DNA from: an uncultured Clostridiaceae bacterium
GTDB taxonomy: Bacteria; Bacillota; Clostridia; TANB77; CAG-508
Direction of reading: 5' to 3'
Assembly (NCBI GenBank): GCA_905198755.1
Contig: CAJKDR010000001.1
Coordinates: 1-45,061, forward strand
DNA length: 45,061 nucleotides
The position numbers and the translations under genes are program-made. Shown here in pieces: positions 25,158 to 33,386 of this stretch; the stretch's first letter is position 1; the number at the start of each line of letters is the position of its first letter. Below the pieces are notes generated by a model. It saw only the letters and a list, made by a program, of their open reading frames with translations, ran no database searches and was not told the origin of the DNA.

Positions 25158-26471
25158 TTATGCTGTTTCTTCATTATTTGTTTCTATTTTTTTCTTTATA
25201 ACTTTTTTAGGTTCTTCAACCTTATTCTCATTAATTATCAATTTAGGTTGTGCTCCGTTTTGTACTGTTTCCTTAGTTATAATACATTTTTCTATATTAG
25301 GATTTGATGGAATATCAAACATTATATCTCTCATTATGTCTTCAATTATAGATCTAAGCCCTCTTGCTCCAGTATTTCTTTCTATTGCTTTATCCACAAT
25401 AAGTTCTAATGCTTCTTTTTCAAATTCTAATTCTACATTGTCATATTCAAACAATTTTTTATATTGTTTTACTAATGCATTTTTAGGTTCTGTAACGATT
25501 CTTATTAATGTTTCTTTATCCAATTCTCTTAATGTAGTAACTATTGGTAATCTTCCGACAAACTCTGGTATAAGTCCAAATTTTAATAAATCTTGTGGTA
25601 ATATTTGTTCATATATTTTATACTTATCTATTTCTTTAGAACTTTCTACTTTTGCTCCAAATCCTATGGATTTTTCTCCTATTCTGTCTTTGATTATTTT
25701 ATCTAACCCTTCAAACGCTCCTCCACAGATAAATAATATGTTTTCTGTATTTATTTGTAAAAATTCTTGATGAGGATGTTTCCTTCCACCTTGTGGTGGT
25801 ACAGATGCTGTTGTACCTTCAACAATTTTCAATAATGCTTGTTGAACACCTTCTCCACTTACATCTCTTGTTATAGATGGATTTTCAGACTTTCTTGTTA
25901 TTTTATCTATTTCATCTATATATATTATTCCTTTTTCTGCTAAGGCTATATCCCCATCTGCGGCCTGAATAAGTTTTAATAAAATGTTTTCTACATCTTC
26001 TCCAACATACCCTGCTTCTGTTAATGTTGTTGCATCTGCTATTGCAAATGGAACATTTAATATTTTTGCTAATGTTTGTGCTAAAAGTGTTTTTCCACAT
26101 CCTGTTGGCCCTAATAATAAAACATTACTTTTTTGTATTTCTACATCATTATTTTTTTCTTCATTATTTATTCTCTTATAATGATTATATACTGCTACTG
26201 CTAATGTTTTTTTTGCTTCTTCTTGCCCTATAACATATTTATCTAAAATATCTTTTATTTCTCTAGGGCTTAATAATTTTGCTTCTTCATTAATAGAATA
26301 TCCTAATTCTTCTTCATTATATGAATCATTATCTATTATATTTTTGCATACTTCTATACATTCATCGCAAATGTATACTCCTGGTCCTGCAACTATTCTA
26401 TCTACATGTTCTTGTGTTTTTCCACAAAAAGAACATTTTATATTCTTTGGTGAATCATCTTTTTTTGCCAT
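25158..26471 (-). CDS. clpX: ClpX, ATPase subunit of the ClpXP protease
   Basis: 437 residues. The hexameric AAA+ unfoldase recognises tagged proteins and feeds them to ClpP. The N-terminal zinc-binding domain has four Cys (CSFCG and CDECIEVC). Walker A is GPTGCGKTLL, the pore loop GYVG is present (in AGYVGEDVE), Walker B is IIYIDEIDK, and the RKH loop reads GGRKHP. The ClpP-docking IGF loop is visible as SIGFGAK. The C-terminus is a short charged tail. The gene lies 23 bases after clpP. Confidence 0.98.
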   Translation of the reverse strand: MAKKDDSPKNIKCSFCGKTQEHVDRIVAGPGVYICDECIEVCKNIIDNDSYNEEELGYSINEEAKLLSPREIKDILDKYVIGQEEAKKTLAVAVYNHYKRINNEEKNNDVEIQKSNVLLLGPTGCGKTLLAQTLAKILNVPFAIADATTLTEAGYVGEDVENILLKLIQAADGDIALAEKGIIYIDEIDKITRKSENPSITRDVSGEGVQQALLKIVEGTTASVPPQGGRKHPHQEFLQINTENILFICGGAFEGLDKIIKDRIGEKSIGFGAKVESSKEIDKYKIYEQILPQDLLKFGLIPEFVGRLPIVTTLRELDKETLIRIVTEPKNALVKQYKKLFEYDNVELEFEKEALELIVDKAIERNTGARGLRSIIEDIMRDIMFDIPSNPNIEKCIITKETVQNGAQPKLIINENKVEEPKKVIKKKIETNNEETA

Positions 26472-26494
26472 CTACTTATCCCTGCTTTCATTAT

Positions 26495-27097
26495 TTAGTT
26501 TCTTTTATCCATAATACCATCTATTAATCCATATTCAAGAGCTTCTTGTGCTGTCATATAATTATCTCTTTCTGTATCTTTTTCGATTGTTTCTAGTGTT
26601 TGACCTGTTCTTTCGCTTAATAATTTATTTAATTTTGCTCTTGTTTTTACCATATGGTCTGCATGAATTTTTATTTCTGTAGTTTGACCTGATAATCCGC
26701 CACCACCAATTAATGGTTGATGTATTAGTATTTCAGCATTTGGTGTTGCATATCTCTTTCCTTTTGCTCCTGATGCTAAAAGTACAGCTCCCATACTTGC
26801 TGCCATTCCTACACATATTGTAGAAACTGGACATTTTATATAGTTAATTGTATCTACAATTGCCATTCCATCTGTTATTGATCCTCCTGGGCTATTTATA
26901 TATAAGTGTATTTCTTTGTCTGGATCTTCTGATTCTAAGAATAATAATTGTGCTACAACTAAACTTGCTGAAGTAGCATTAACATCTTCTGCTAAAAATA
27001 TTATTCTATCTTTTAATAATCTAGAGAATATATCATATGATCTTTCTCCTTTACTTGTTTGTTCTATAACATAAGGTACTAAACTATTGTATTCCAT
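26495..27097 (-). CDS. clpP: ClpP protease subunit
   Basis: 200 residues, a serine peptidase of the 14-subunit ClpP barrel. The catalytic Ser is in GMAASMGAVLLASG (about 98), the His in EILIHQPLIGG (about 123) and the Asp in ERDNYM (about 172). No long propeptide is seen, the N-terminus MEYNSLVPYVIEQT being that of the housekeeping form. RBS GGAGGAAG lies in front of the ATG. The order tig-clpP-clpX is the usual one and fits a folding and quality-control group. Confidence 0.98.
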   Translation of the reverse strand: MEYNSLVPYVIEQTSKGERSYDIFSRLLKDRIIFLAEDVNATSASLVVAQLLFLESEDPDKEIHLYINSPGGSITDGMAIVDTINYIKCPVSTICVGMAASMGAVLLASGAKGKRYATPNAEILIHQPLIGGGGLSGQTTEIKIHADHMVKTRAKLNKLLSERTGQTLETIEKDTERDNYMTAQEALEYGLIDGIMDKRN

Positions 27098-27145
27098 ACA
27101 TCTTCCTCCTTAATAATATACTTGATTATATTTTAATTTTATTAA

Positions 27146-27172
27146 GGGCGGACAGAGTCGTCCGCCCTTACT
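27146..27172. repeat. Short palindromic GGGCGGAC repeat, copy 2
   Basis: Identical in stem and centre to the copy at 17681-17712 (GGGCGGAC, AGAGTC, GTCCGCCC). It lies between tig and clpP. It has no U run and is therefore not a normal terminator. Confidence 0.82.
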
Positions 27173-27198
27173 TACACTATAATATGAAGTCTTTATAA

Positions 27199-28482
27199 TT
27201 ATTTTATTTTAGCATTGTCAACAATAAACTTAATAACAGCTTCACCTTTTAATGAATCTTTTATGTAGTTCATGAATTGTTCATTTAGTGCTAATTCATC
27301 TTCTTTTTTACCGTACATTGCTGCCATTTCTTTTAATTTCTTATCAACTTCTTCATCTGATGGTTCTATTTTTTCTGCTTTTTCAATCGCTTCTAATGTT
27401 AATCTTGTTTTTACAGATGTTTTTGCTTGTTCTTCGTATTCTTTTCTGAAATCTTCCATTGATTTTCCCATCATTTCAAGATATTGGTCTAATTTCATTC
27501 CTTGGTAAGATAGTCTTGTTTCAATATCTCTAACCATGTTATCTATTTCTGTTTCAATCATTCCTGATGGTATTTCAACTTCAGTTGCATCTGAAACAGC
27601 TTTTATAGCTGCATCTTCTGTTTCATATTTTGCTTTGTTTTTGTTTTCTTCTTCTAATTTTTCTTTAATGCTTTTCTTTAATTCTTCTAATGTATCAAAT
27701 TCACTAGTATCTTTAGCAAAGTCATCATTTAACTCTGGTAATTCTTTTTTCTTTATTTCATGTAATTTTACTTTAAATGTTGCATCTTTACCTTTTAATT
27801 CTTCTGAAAAATATTCTTCTGGGAATTTAACATTTATGTCTTTTTCTTCTCCAGTTTTCATTCCTATTATTTGATCTTCAAAACCTGGTATAAATGTGTT
27901 ACTTCCTATTGTTAATTCATGATTTTCTGCTTTTCCACCTTCAAAAGCTACTCCATCAACAAATCCTTCAAAATCTATAACAGTAATATCTCCATTTTCA
28001 ACTGGTCTATCTTCTACAGTTACTAATCTTGAATTTCTATCTGCCATATGTCCTAATTCATGTTCAATATCTTCATCTGTTACATTATACTCTATTTTCT
28101 TTAATTCTATACCTTTATATTTTCCTAATTTTACTTCTGGTTTTGTTTGTACTACTGCTGTAAATATTAAGTCTTGTCCTTTTCCCATTTGTTTAACTTC
28201 TATTTCTGGTCTACTAACTGCTTCTATATTATTTTCTTTTAATTCTCTTTCGTATTCTTCTGGAACTACTTCATTAAAAGTATCTTCGTAGAATATTTCT
28301 GGTCCATATTGTTTTTCAACTATTGCCATTGGTGCTTTACCTTTTCTAAATCCTGGAATGTTGAAATATTTTGCACTTTTAGCATATACTTTTTTCATTC
28401 CTTCATCAAATTTTTTTGCTTCAATTGTGAATTCTAATTTTAATTCGTTATTGTTTTCTGTCTTTTCAATTTTTATACTCAT
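27199..28482 (-). CDS. tig: Trigger factor
   Basis: 427 residues, the ribosome-bound chaperone that meets nascent chains. The ribosome-binding signature GFRKGKAP is at about 44-51, the FKBP-type prolyl isomerase domain at about 150-245 (VENGDITVIDFEGFVDGVAF), and the rest is the helical arm domain. The second ATG (28482) is used because AAAGGA is correctly spaced in front of it. The first ATG, three codons earlier, overlaps that signal. It has its own promoter and lies upstream of clpP. Confidence 0.98.
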   Translation of the reverse strand: MSIKIEKTENNNELKLEFTIEAKKFDEGMKKVYAKSAKYFNIPGFRKGKAPMAIVEKQYGPEIFYEDTFNEVVPEEYERELKENNIEAVSRPEIEVKQMGKGQDLIFTAVVQTKPEVKLGKYKGIELKKIEYNVTDEDIEHELGHMADRNSRLVTVEDRPVENGDITVIDFEGFVDGVAFEGGKAENHELTIGSNTFIPGFEDQIIGMKTGEEKDINVKFPEEYFSEELKGKDATFKVKLHEIKKKELPELNDDFAKDTSEFDTLEELKKSIKEKLEEENKNKAKYETEDAAIKAVSDATEVEIPSGMIETEIDNMVRDIETRLSYQGMKLDQYLEMMGKSMEDFRKEYEEQAKTSVKTRLTLEAIEKAEKIEPSDEEVDKKLKEMAAMYGKKEDELALNEQFMNYIKDSLKGEAVIKFIVDNAKIK

Positions 28483-28520
28483 TTTTTTCATCCTTTCATG
28501 ATTATTATTTTAGCCAATAT

Positions 28521-28548
28521 ATTATATCATGTTTTCTTAATATTTCAA
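28521..28548 (-). promoter_or_regulatory. Sigma-A promoter of trigger factor
   Basis: TTGAAA (28543-28548), a 16-base spacer and TATAAT (28521-28526) on the minus strand. Confidence 0.7.
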
Positions 28549-28568
28549 GGGTTTTCTATTAGAAAAAT

Positions 28569-28596
28569 AAAAACACTTCCGAATGGAAGTGTTTTT
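28569..28596 (-). terminator. Terminator of the 139-residue membrane protein gene
   Basis: AAAAACACTTCC (28569-28580) pairs with GGAAGTGTTTTT (28585-28596) around a GAAT loop. Confidence 0.88.
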
Positions 28597-28600
28597 TTCT

Positions 28601-29020
28601 CTATTGTTTTTGTTCGTTTTCATTATCTACTATCTTTTCTATTTTAATAGCATTAGTTGACCATAAATAAATACATGCTAAAACAACTATTACTATAATA
28701 CAATACCATATTAGTTTTAGATAAGCTGGTATTATACATAATACTAAAGATATTACAGCTTTTTTCAAATTTATAGTTGTATTTTTCTGTGTTACTTTAT
28801 AGAAACTATTATTAAATACTTTCAATTTAGAGCTTGCTTTTATTAGCCCATAAATAATCAATTGTATTCCCCAAAATAACATTTCACACAATGCACCATT
28901 TACAAGCTTTTGATAAACAACGTAAAAATACAACGCAATTATGCCAAATAGTATAAGTGCGAAATATCTTGATCTAAAAACGAACTTTTCCATAGATACT
29001 TTAAATTCAGTGCTTTTCAT
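28601..29020 (-). CDS. Small multi-pass membrane protein, unknown function
   Basis: 139 residues with three or four predicted membrane helices (about 20-38, 45-60, 87-104 and 105-125), a basic N-terminus and a charged tail ending NENEQKQ. Not recognised. AGGAGG in front of the ATG and a near-consensus promoter support expression. The 45-base leader contains a small hairpin (CAGCT and AGCTG). Confidence 0.75.
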   Translation of the reverse strand: MKSTEFKVSMEKFVFRSRYFALILFGIIALYFYVVYQKLVNGALCEMLFWGIQLIIYGLIKASSKLKVFNNSFYKVTQKNTTINLKKAVISLVLCIIPAYLKLIWYCIIVIVVLACIYLWSTNAIKIEKIVDNENEQKQ

Positions 29021-29074
29021 AAGGTTACCTCCTAGCTGTCTGCACTCCAGCTTTTAGCTGTAAAATTCTTCTAT

Positions 29075-29103
29075 ATTATATCACAAAATATCTTTTTAGT
29101 CAA
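29075..29103 (-). promoter_or_regulatory. Sigma-A promoter of the 139-residue membrane protein gene
   Basis: TTGACT (29098-29103), a 17-base spacer and TATAAT (29075-29080) on the minus strand. Confidence 0.8.
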
Positions 29104-29157
29104 AATATGGAAGTTTTATTCTTAACATAATGCTAATACAAAATATTCTTTATGAAT

Positions 29158-30114
29158 TTATGTTAGTGCTGGTCCTGCTATGAATTCTCCTGTTCCTTGA
29201 TTATAAAATGTTTGACCTGATACGGTATCGTACATACATGGTCTGTTATTTGAATCTAGGCAAGGAATAAAATTTCCAATTAATATATCGCTATTATAGA
29301 CTTTTGTTTCATATAACCTATTATAACTGGCATTATTCAGCTCTGAATTCACACAATCTCCTCTTGTCAATAATTTAAGAGTTGTTAAATTTGCACTAGA
29401 TGGAGTATATACCCAATTAATTTTTTCATCGTCCACTGTCACAGACCATTGATTTGTGATTCTTTCAATTTCAAAATCGTGTTTTTCATTCATTGTATAA
29501 ATAGTTGGCATTATATGGTGCTCGTTAGCCCATAAACGTGTTGTATTATCGTTGCGTACAAAAAAGTTCCACCAACCATTAGTTGTATTGTATATAGATA
29601 CAATTGGTTGCTCCCAAAGGCCTTTCCCATTAGTTTGTGAATAGGCTCCAACGATTTTAAAATTGTTTCCTAAAGCAAGCTTTGTGTCTACATAACAAAA
29701 ACCTGTGTTTTCTAAGTATTCGCATCTTGTATAACCTTGTGATAGGATTGCATCTTTTGAAAATATTATTTCTTTTGATCCTATTGTTACATTTCCTGTT
29801 TGCATTATTGTGTTTTTTTCTTCTTCTGTTATTAGTTTTTGTTCTTGTAATTTGTCTATTAATTCATTTATTGATGGTTCTGTTTCGTTGTTTTGTTTTG
29901 CTATTTCTTGTTCATTTTTTAATAAGTCTATCTGTTCTTGTATTGCTGATGCTCTATGTTCTTCTTTTGCTAATTTTGTTTTTTCTATTAGCCCTGAGTT
30001 TTTCATTATGTTTATGCTTACTACTGCTAGCAATAATAATACAATTATTGTTATTACTAATGCTACTAGGGTTATTCCGTTTTGTTTTTTTACTGATTTC
30101 ACATTTTTCTTCAT
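29158..30114 (-). CDS. Pilin-like protein with a C-terminal lectin-like domain
   Basis: 318 residues. The N-terminus has a basic stretch, a prepilin-type cleavage site KQNG-ITLVALV and a membrane helix (about 16-36), a form of type IV pilin signal frequent in uncultured Clostridia. Residues 40-110 are a charged helical stalk. From about 128 on, CEYLENTGFCYVDTKL to the final YDTVSGQTFYNQGTGEFIAGP is a beta-rich domain with a LamG/concanavalin look, seen at the ends of many gut-bacterial surface proteins. I infer a surface or pilus-tip adhesin. Cys residues at positions such as CEY, FCY, GDC, CLD and PCM could form disulfides. No pilus assembly gene lies in the window. The promoter is flanked by two identical repeats. 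Confidence 0.8.
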   Translation of the reverse strand: MKKNVKSVKKQNGITLVALVITIIVLLLLAVVSINIMKNSGLIEKTKLAKEEHRASAIQEQIDLLKNEQEIAKQNNETEPSINELIDKLQEQKLITEEEKNTIMQTGNVTIGSKEIIFSKDAILSQGYTRCEYLENTGFCYVDTKLALGNNFKIVGAYSQTNGKGLWEQPIVSIYNTTNGWWNFFVRNDNTTRLWANEHHIMPTIYTMNEKHDFEIERITNQWSVTVDDEKINWVYTPSSANLTTLKLLTRGDCVNSELNNASYNRLYETKVYNSDILIGNFIPCLDSNNRPCMYDTVSGQTFYNQGTGEFIAGPALT

Positions 30115-30190
30115 TCTTTTGTTTTCTCCTATTTTTTGTTCATATATTTATTGTTATATTTTATTTTCTTCTTTATACTTATTATTTGTT

Positions 30191-30209
30191 TTTGACGTTT
30201 TTTCGCTAA
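30191..30209. promoter_or_regulatory. Candidate operator, copy 1 (TTTGACGTTTTTTCG repeat)
   Basis: The 15-base core TTTGACGTTTTTTCG followed by CTAA lies just past the -10 box of the pilin-like gene, over the expected transcription start. The same core occurs at 30246-30264. I do not know the factor. Confidence 0.55.
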
Positions 30210-30212
30210 TTT

Positions 30213-30241
30213 ATTATAACTTATTTTTAATTTTTAGTCTA
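30213..30241 (-). promoter_or_regulatory. Promoter of the pilin-like gene
   Basis: TAGACT (30236-30241), a 17-base spacer and TATAAT (30213-30218) on the minus strand, giving an untranslated leader of about 90 bases. Confidence 0.6.
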
Positions 30242-30245
30242 TGTA

Positions 30246-30264
30246 TTTGACGTTTTTTCGTTAA
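30246..30264. promoter_or_regulatory. Candidate operator, copy 2 (TTTGACGTTTTTTCG repeat)
   Basis: Same 15-base core, here followed by TTAA, in the same orientation 55 bases from copy 1 and directly upstream of the -35 box. A distance near five helix turns would let one protein bind both copies on the same DNA face. Confidence 0.55.
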
Positions 30265-30365
30265 CTTTCTTTCTTTTTATTTGCTATACTTTTTATATAT
30301 TATAAAATGAGTAAGTTATGGAACTTTCATTAGCAGTAAAGAAACGAATTTTTAAGTTATAGAGT

Positions 30366-30394
30366 AAAAGGCAGGAATTAATCACCTGCCTTTT
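30366..30394 (-). terminator. Terminator of the 133-residue protein gene
   Basis: AAAAGGCAGG (30366-30375) and CCTGCCTTTT (30385-30394) around a nine-base loop, overlapping the stop codon. Confidence 0.82.
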
Positions 30395-30795
30395 TATTTT
30401 AATCTTCTATTACAACAACCACAACTATTTCCTGTTATCAATGTTGATATTAAGTCTGTTAGATTATTTATATTATCTTCAAGAATTTCTATATTATCAT
30501 TCAATCCTTGGATAGATTCTTGTAATGTTTCTTCCTCATCATTATTACATATATTAATTCGTTTTATTATACAACAAAATAATCTTGTTAAAACAGCCGT
30601 TACAAATGCTAGTAATGTATACACAATAGCATATAACAAGAAATTAGTAATACTTGCAAATACTGTATATGCTACAATTAGATATATTGCAAAAGTTAGA
30701 ATAGCTACTAAAATTGGAGAATGCAATACCTTTTGAAGTACAATGGCTATTAATATAGTTGCAATTGGAAGTATTACAAAAAGCAAAATATTCAT
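30394..30795 (-). CDS. Small membrane protein, unknown function
   Basis: 133 residues: three hydrophobic helices (about 3-22, 25-46 and 50-78), a Cys-rich junction (FCCIIKRINIC), an acidic coiled-coil part (about 85-118) and a tail with CGCC. Not recognised. GGAGAG precedes the ATG. It sits between the end of the ribosomal cluster and the pilin-like gene and is probably transcribed on its own, since the cluster terminator lies upstream and another terminator follows. Confidence 0.7.
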   Translation of the reverse strand: MNILLFVILPIATILIAIVLQKVLHSPILVAILTFAIYLIVAYTVFASITNFLLYAIVYTLLAFVTAVLTRLFCCIIKRINICNNDEEETLQESIQGLNDNIEILEDNINNLTDLISTLITGNSCGCCNRRLK

Positions 30796-30877
30796 AAGTA
30801 TCTCTCCTTTATTATGTTATTTATATATATTATGAATATTTTCTTTTTTTGGTGTATTAAAATTATATAGAATATAA

Positions 30878-30919
30878 TCAAAAAACAGGACAAACATTTT
30901 AGTTTGTCCTGTTTTTTGA
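30878..30919 (-). terminator. Terminator of the S10-spc-alpha cluster
   Basis: A very strong stem: TCAAAAAACAGGACAAAC pairs with GTTTGTCCTGTTTTTTGA around a six-base loop. It follows rplQ and marks the end of the cluster. Confidence 0.93.
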
Positions 30920-30926
30920 TATATTA

Positions 30927-31436
30927 TTAAACTAATTCTAATATAACTACTTCTGCTGCGTCTCCTCTTCTTGGTCCTTTTTTGATTATTCTTGTGTATC
31001 CACCAACTCTGTCAGCATATTTTGTAGCTAATTCTCCGAATAATTTTCCTGGTAAGTCTACTCCATCAACTTTGTTTATTTTTGTCATTATTTTTCTTCT
31101 TGCATTTAATCTTGATGGCATATCTTTTTGTCTTTTTTCTGTAGTTTCTTCTTTTACTACTTTTAGATATTCTTTACCATTTTTGCTTGTTGCTTTTTCA
31201 GTAACTTTGTTACCTTTGCTATCTAATTTAGCTTTTACAACTTTCATATCTACTGTTTCAAAATTATCTTTTTCTTTTACTGCTAATGCTATTATGCTAT
31301 CTGCTATTGCTTTTACTTCTTTTGCTCTAGCTTCTGTTGTTTCAATTTTACCATGTAAAATTAAATCTGTTGTTAGACATTTTAACATTGCTTTTCTTTG
31401 ATCAGTAGGTCTACCTAATTTTCTATTTATAGCCAT
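30927..31436 (-). CDS. rplQ: Ribosomal protein L17, long form
   Basis: Large-subunit protein bL17, the last gene of the alpha part. At 169 residues it is about 50 longer than the usual 113-130. The start (INRKLGRPTDQRKAMLKCLTTDLI) and end (GGYTRIIKKGPRRGDAAEVVILEL) match L17, and the extra length is a Lys-rich insertion at about 53-105 (KEKDNFETVDMKVVKAKLDSK and onward). The insertion would project from the ribosome surface near the exit-tunnel side. RBS GAGGAG precedes the ATG. A spacer of about 200 bases with two repeats separates it from rpoA. Confidence 0.96.
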   Translation of the reverse strand: MAINRKLGRPTDQRKAMLKCLTTDLILHGKIETTEARAKEVKAIADSIIALAVKEKDNFETVDMKVVKAKLDSKGNKVTEKATSKNGKEYLKVVKEETTEKRQKDMPSRLNARRKIMTKINKVDGVDLPGKLFGELATKYADRVGGYTRIIKKGPRRGDAAEVVILELV

Positions 31437-31470
31437 TTATATTTTCTCCTCTCTTAATTTTTTTTTTTTG

Positions 31471-31497
31471 AATGACGAGGTCGTCGTTCCCTACGAT
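31471..31497. repeat. Short palindromic repeat, diverged copy 3
   Basis: GAATGAC, a six-base centre GAGGTC, then GTCGTTC and CCTACGA. The layout and the flanking CCTAC match copies 1 and 2, but the stem bases differ and still pair (with one T-G wobble), so the hairpin has been kept while the sequence changed. Confidence 0.6.
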
Positions 31498-31526
31498 TAT
31501 TTATAATTTAAATTCTAAAACGTATC

Positions 31527-31640
31527 AAAAACGAGTAGTACTAGGCGTTTAGAACTCAAAAAGCGGAGGCGTACGTTGGTACGTTGAGCATTTTTGATGT
31601 TTTAAACAACAACGTAATACGAAGTTTTTCATTCGTTTTT
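31527..31640 (+). repeat. Structured ~115-base intergenic repeat, copy A
   Basis: Long interrupted hairpin in the rpoA-rplQ spacer, on the strand opposite the genes. Outer arms AAAAACGA and TCGTTTTT; next GTAGTAC (31535-31541) with GTAATAC (31614-31620); an internal loop TAGGC (31542-31546) opposite AACAAC (31608-31613); then GTTTA with TAAAC; then TCAAAAA-GC with GC-A-TTTTTGA; and an end loop GGAGGC-GTAC-GTTG-GTAC-GTTGA. It ends at the rpoA stop codon. Copies B (40371-40490) and C (39177-39300) share the plan. Confidence 0.8.
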
Positions 31641-32583
31641 ATTCTTCTTCAGCAAAATCCAATCCCAATGAATGTAACTTATTAGTAACTTCATCAAATG
31701 ATTTTTTACCTAAATTTCTAACTTTTAGCATTTCTGCTTCTGTTTTATTTGCTAAGTCTTCAACTGTTGATATTCCTGCTCTTTTTAAACAGTTAAATGA
31801 TCTTACTGATAATTCTAGATCTTCTATTGACATTTCTAGAACTTTTTCTTTCATAGATTCTTCTTTTTCAACCATTACTTGTGTATGTTTAGTAGCTTCT
31901 GATAAATCTATAAATAAAGCTAAATGTTCTGTCATAACTTTAGCTGCTAAGCTTAATGCTTCATCAGCTTTTAGACTTCCATCTGTCCAAACTTCTATTA
32001 TTAATTTATCAAAATCTATCATTTGACCAACTCTAGTATTTTCTACTGTATAGTTAACTTTTTTTACTGGTGTGTATATAGAATCAATTGGAAGAACTGA
32101 TATATCTTGGTTTGGTTTTTTATTTTTTGCAGCTGTATTGTATCCTCTACCTTTATCAGCTGTCATTTCCATTACTAAACTTCCACCTTCTGCTACAGTT
32201 GCAATATGTAAATCTGGATTTAGTACTTCTACTGTTCCATCTGTTATTATATCACCTGCTGTAACTTCTCCTTCTCCCTTGAAGTTTATTTTTAATATTT
32301 TATCTTCATTATCATGTGATTTTAATCTTACACTTTTTAAATTAACTATTATTTCTGGTACATCTTCTACAACATTTGGTATTGTTGAAAATTCATGTAC
32401 AACTCCATCTATTTTTACACCTGTAATTGCACATCCTGGAAGTGATGAAAGTAAAATTCTTCTTAAAGAATTTCCTAATGTTACACCATATCCTCTTTCT
32501 AATGGTTCACATACAAATTTTGCATAGTTGTTTTCTTCGTTAATTTCTAAACATTCAATATTTGGCTTTTCGAATTCTATCAT
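31639..32583 (-). CDS. rpoA: RNA polymerase alpha subunit
   Basis: 314 residues. The N-terminal domain (about 1-230), which dimerises and starts polymerase assembly, contains YGVTLGNSLRRILLSSLPG. The C-terminal domain (about 245-310) binds promoter UP elements and regulators, with LSVRSFNCLKRAGISTVEDLANKTEAEMLKVRNLGKKSFDEV. AGGAGG precedes the ATG. It lies between rpsD and rplQ as usual, and a structured repeat begins at its stop codon. Confidence 0.99.
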   Translation of the reverse strand: MIEFEKPNIECLEINEENNYAKFVCEPLERGYGVTLGNSLRRILLSSLPGCAITGVKIDGVVHEFSTIPNVVEDVPEIIVNLKSVRLKSHDNEDKILKINFKGEGEVTAGDIITDGTVEVLNPDLHIATVAEGGSLVMEMTADKGRGYNTAAKNKKPNQDISVLPIDSIYTPVKKVNYTVENTRVGQMIDFDKLIIEVWTDGSLKADEALSLAAKVMTEHLALFIDLSEATKHTQVMVEKEESMKEKVLEMSIEDLELSVRSFNCLKRAGISTVEDLANKTEAEMLKVRNLGKKSFDEVTNKLHSLGLDFAEEE

Positions 32584-32696
32584 TTTTACCTCCTAAAATT
32601 TAGAAGTTAGATGCTATATTTTTATAGCATTATTTACTTCTATAAAACTTATTAAATTTATATATTTCTCTAAGCTCTTTTTTAATTTACTAACTC

Positions 32697-33323
32697 CTAT
32701 TTTGAGTAAAGCTCTACTATTAAATGCTCTTCTACTGCTAAATCAACATCTTCTCTTGATGCTAATCTAATTACTTTACCACTTAGGTTCTCAGCATCTT
32801 TTTCTAACCAAGCTGGAACTGGTTTTGCAGAATTTGCTTCTACATTTTCTTTTATTATTGCTGTATCTTTCTTTATTTCTCTAACAGAAATAACATCTCC
32901 AGGTTTTACTAGGTAAGAAGCTATATCAACTTTTTTACCATTAACATCAAAATGTCCATGATTTACTAATTGTCTAGCTTGTGCTCTTGAACTACCAAAT
33001 CCTAATCTATATACAACATTATCTAATCTACTTTCTAATATTTGTAATAAGTTATCACCAGTGATACCTTTTTTATTAGAAGCCATTTCAAAATATTTTC
33101 TAAATTGTTTTTCTCCAACTCCATAGAATGCTTTAGTTTTTTGTTTTTCTCTTAACTGTGTTCCGTATTCAGAAAGTTTAGCTCTTTTTTGTCCATGTTC
33201 TCCTGGTGCATAGTTTCTTCTTGAAACACTACATTTATCTGAATAACATCTTGCACCTTTTAGGAATAACTTTTGTCCTTCTCTACGGCAAATACGGCAT
33301 TGTTCATCTTTATATCTTGCCAT
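32697..33323 (-). CDS. rpsD: Ribosomal protein S4, zinc-binding form
   Basis: Small-subunit assembly protein uS4 of 208 residues. The N-terminal part keeps four Cys (CRIC, and CYSDKC further on), the zinc-containing C+ form. The S4 RNA-binding domain (about 95-160) includes LESRLDNVVYRLGFGSSRAQARQLVNHGHFDVNG. AAAGGAGG precedes the ATG. In relatives S4 can repress its own cluster, but I cannot see the site. Confidence 0.98.
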   Translation of the reverse strand: MARYKDEQCRICRREGQKLFLKGARCYSDKCSVSRRNYAPGEHGQKRAKLSEYGTQLREKQKTKAFYGVGEKQFRKYFEMASNKKGITGDNLLQILESRLDNVVYRLGFGSSRAQARQLVNHGHFDVNGKKVDIASYLVKPGDVISVREIKKDTAIIKENVEANSAKPVPAWLEKDAENLSGKVIRLASREDVDLAVEEHLIVELYSK

Positions 33324-33386
33324 TTCGTATTTCCTCCTTTTCTTTCTACATAGTGAATGTTTCTATTCACTCTCATCATTTATTTT

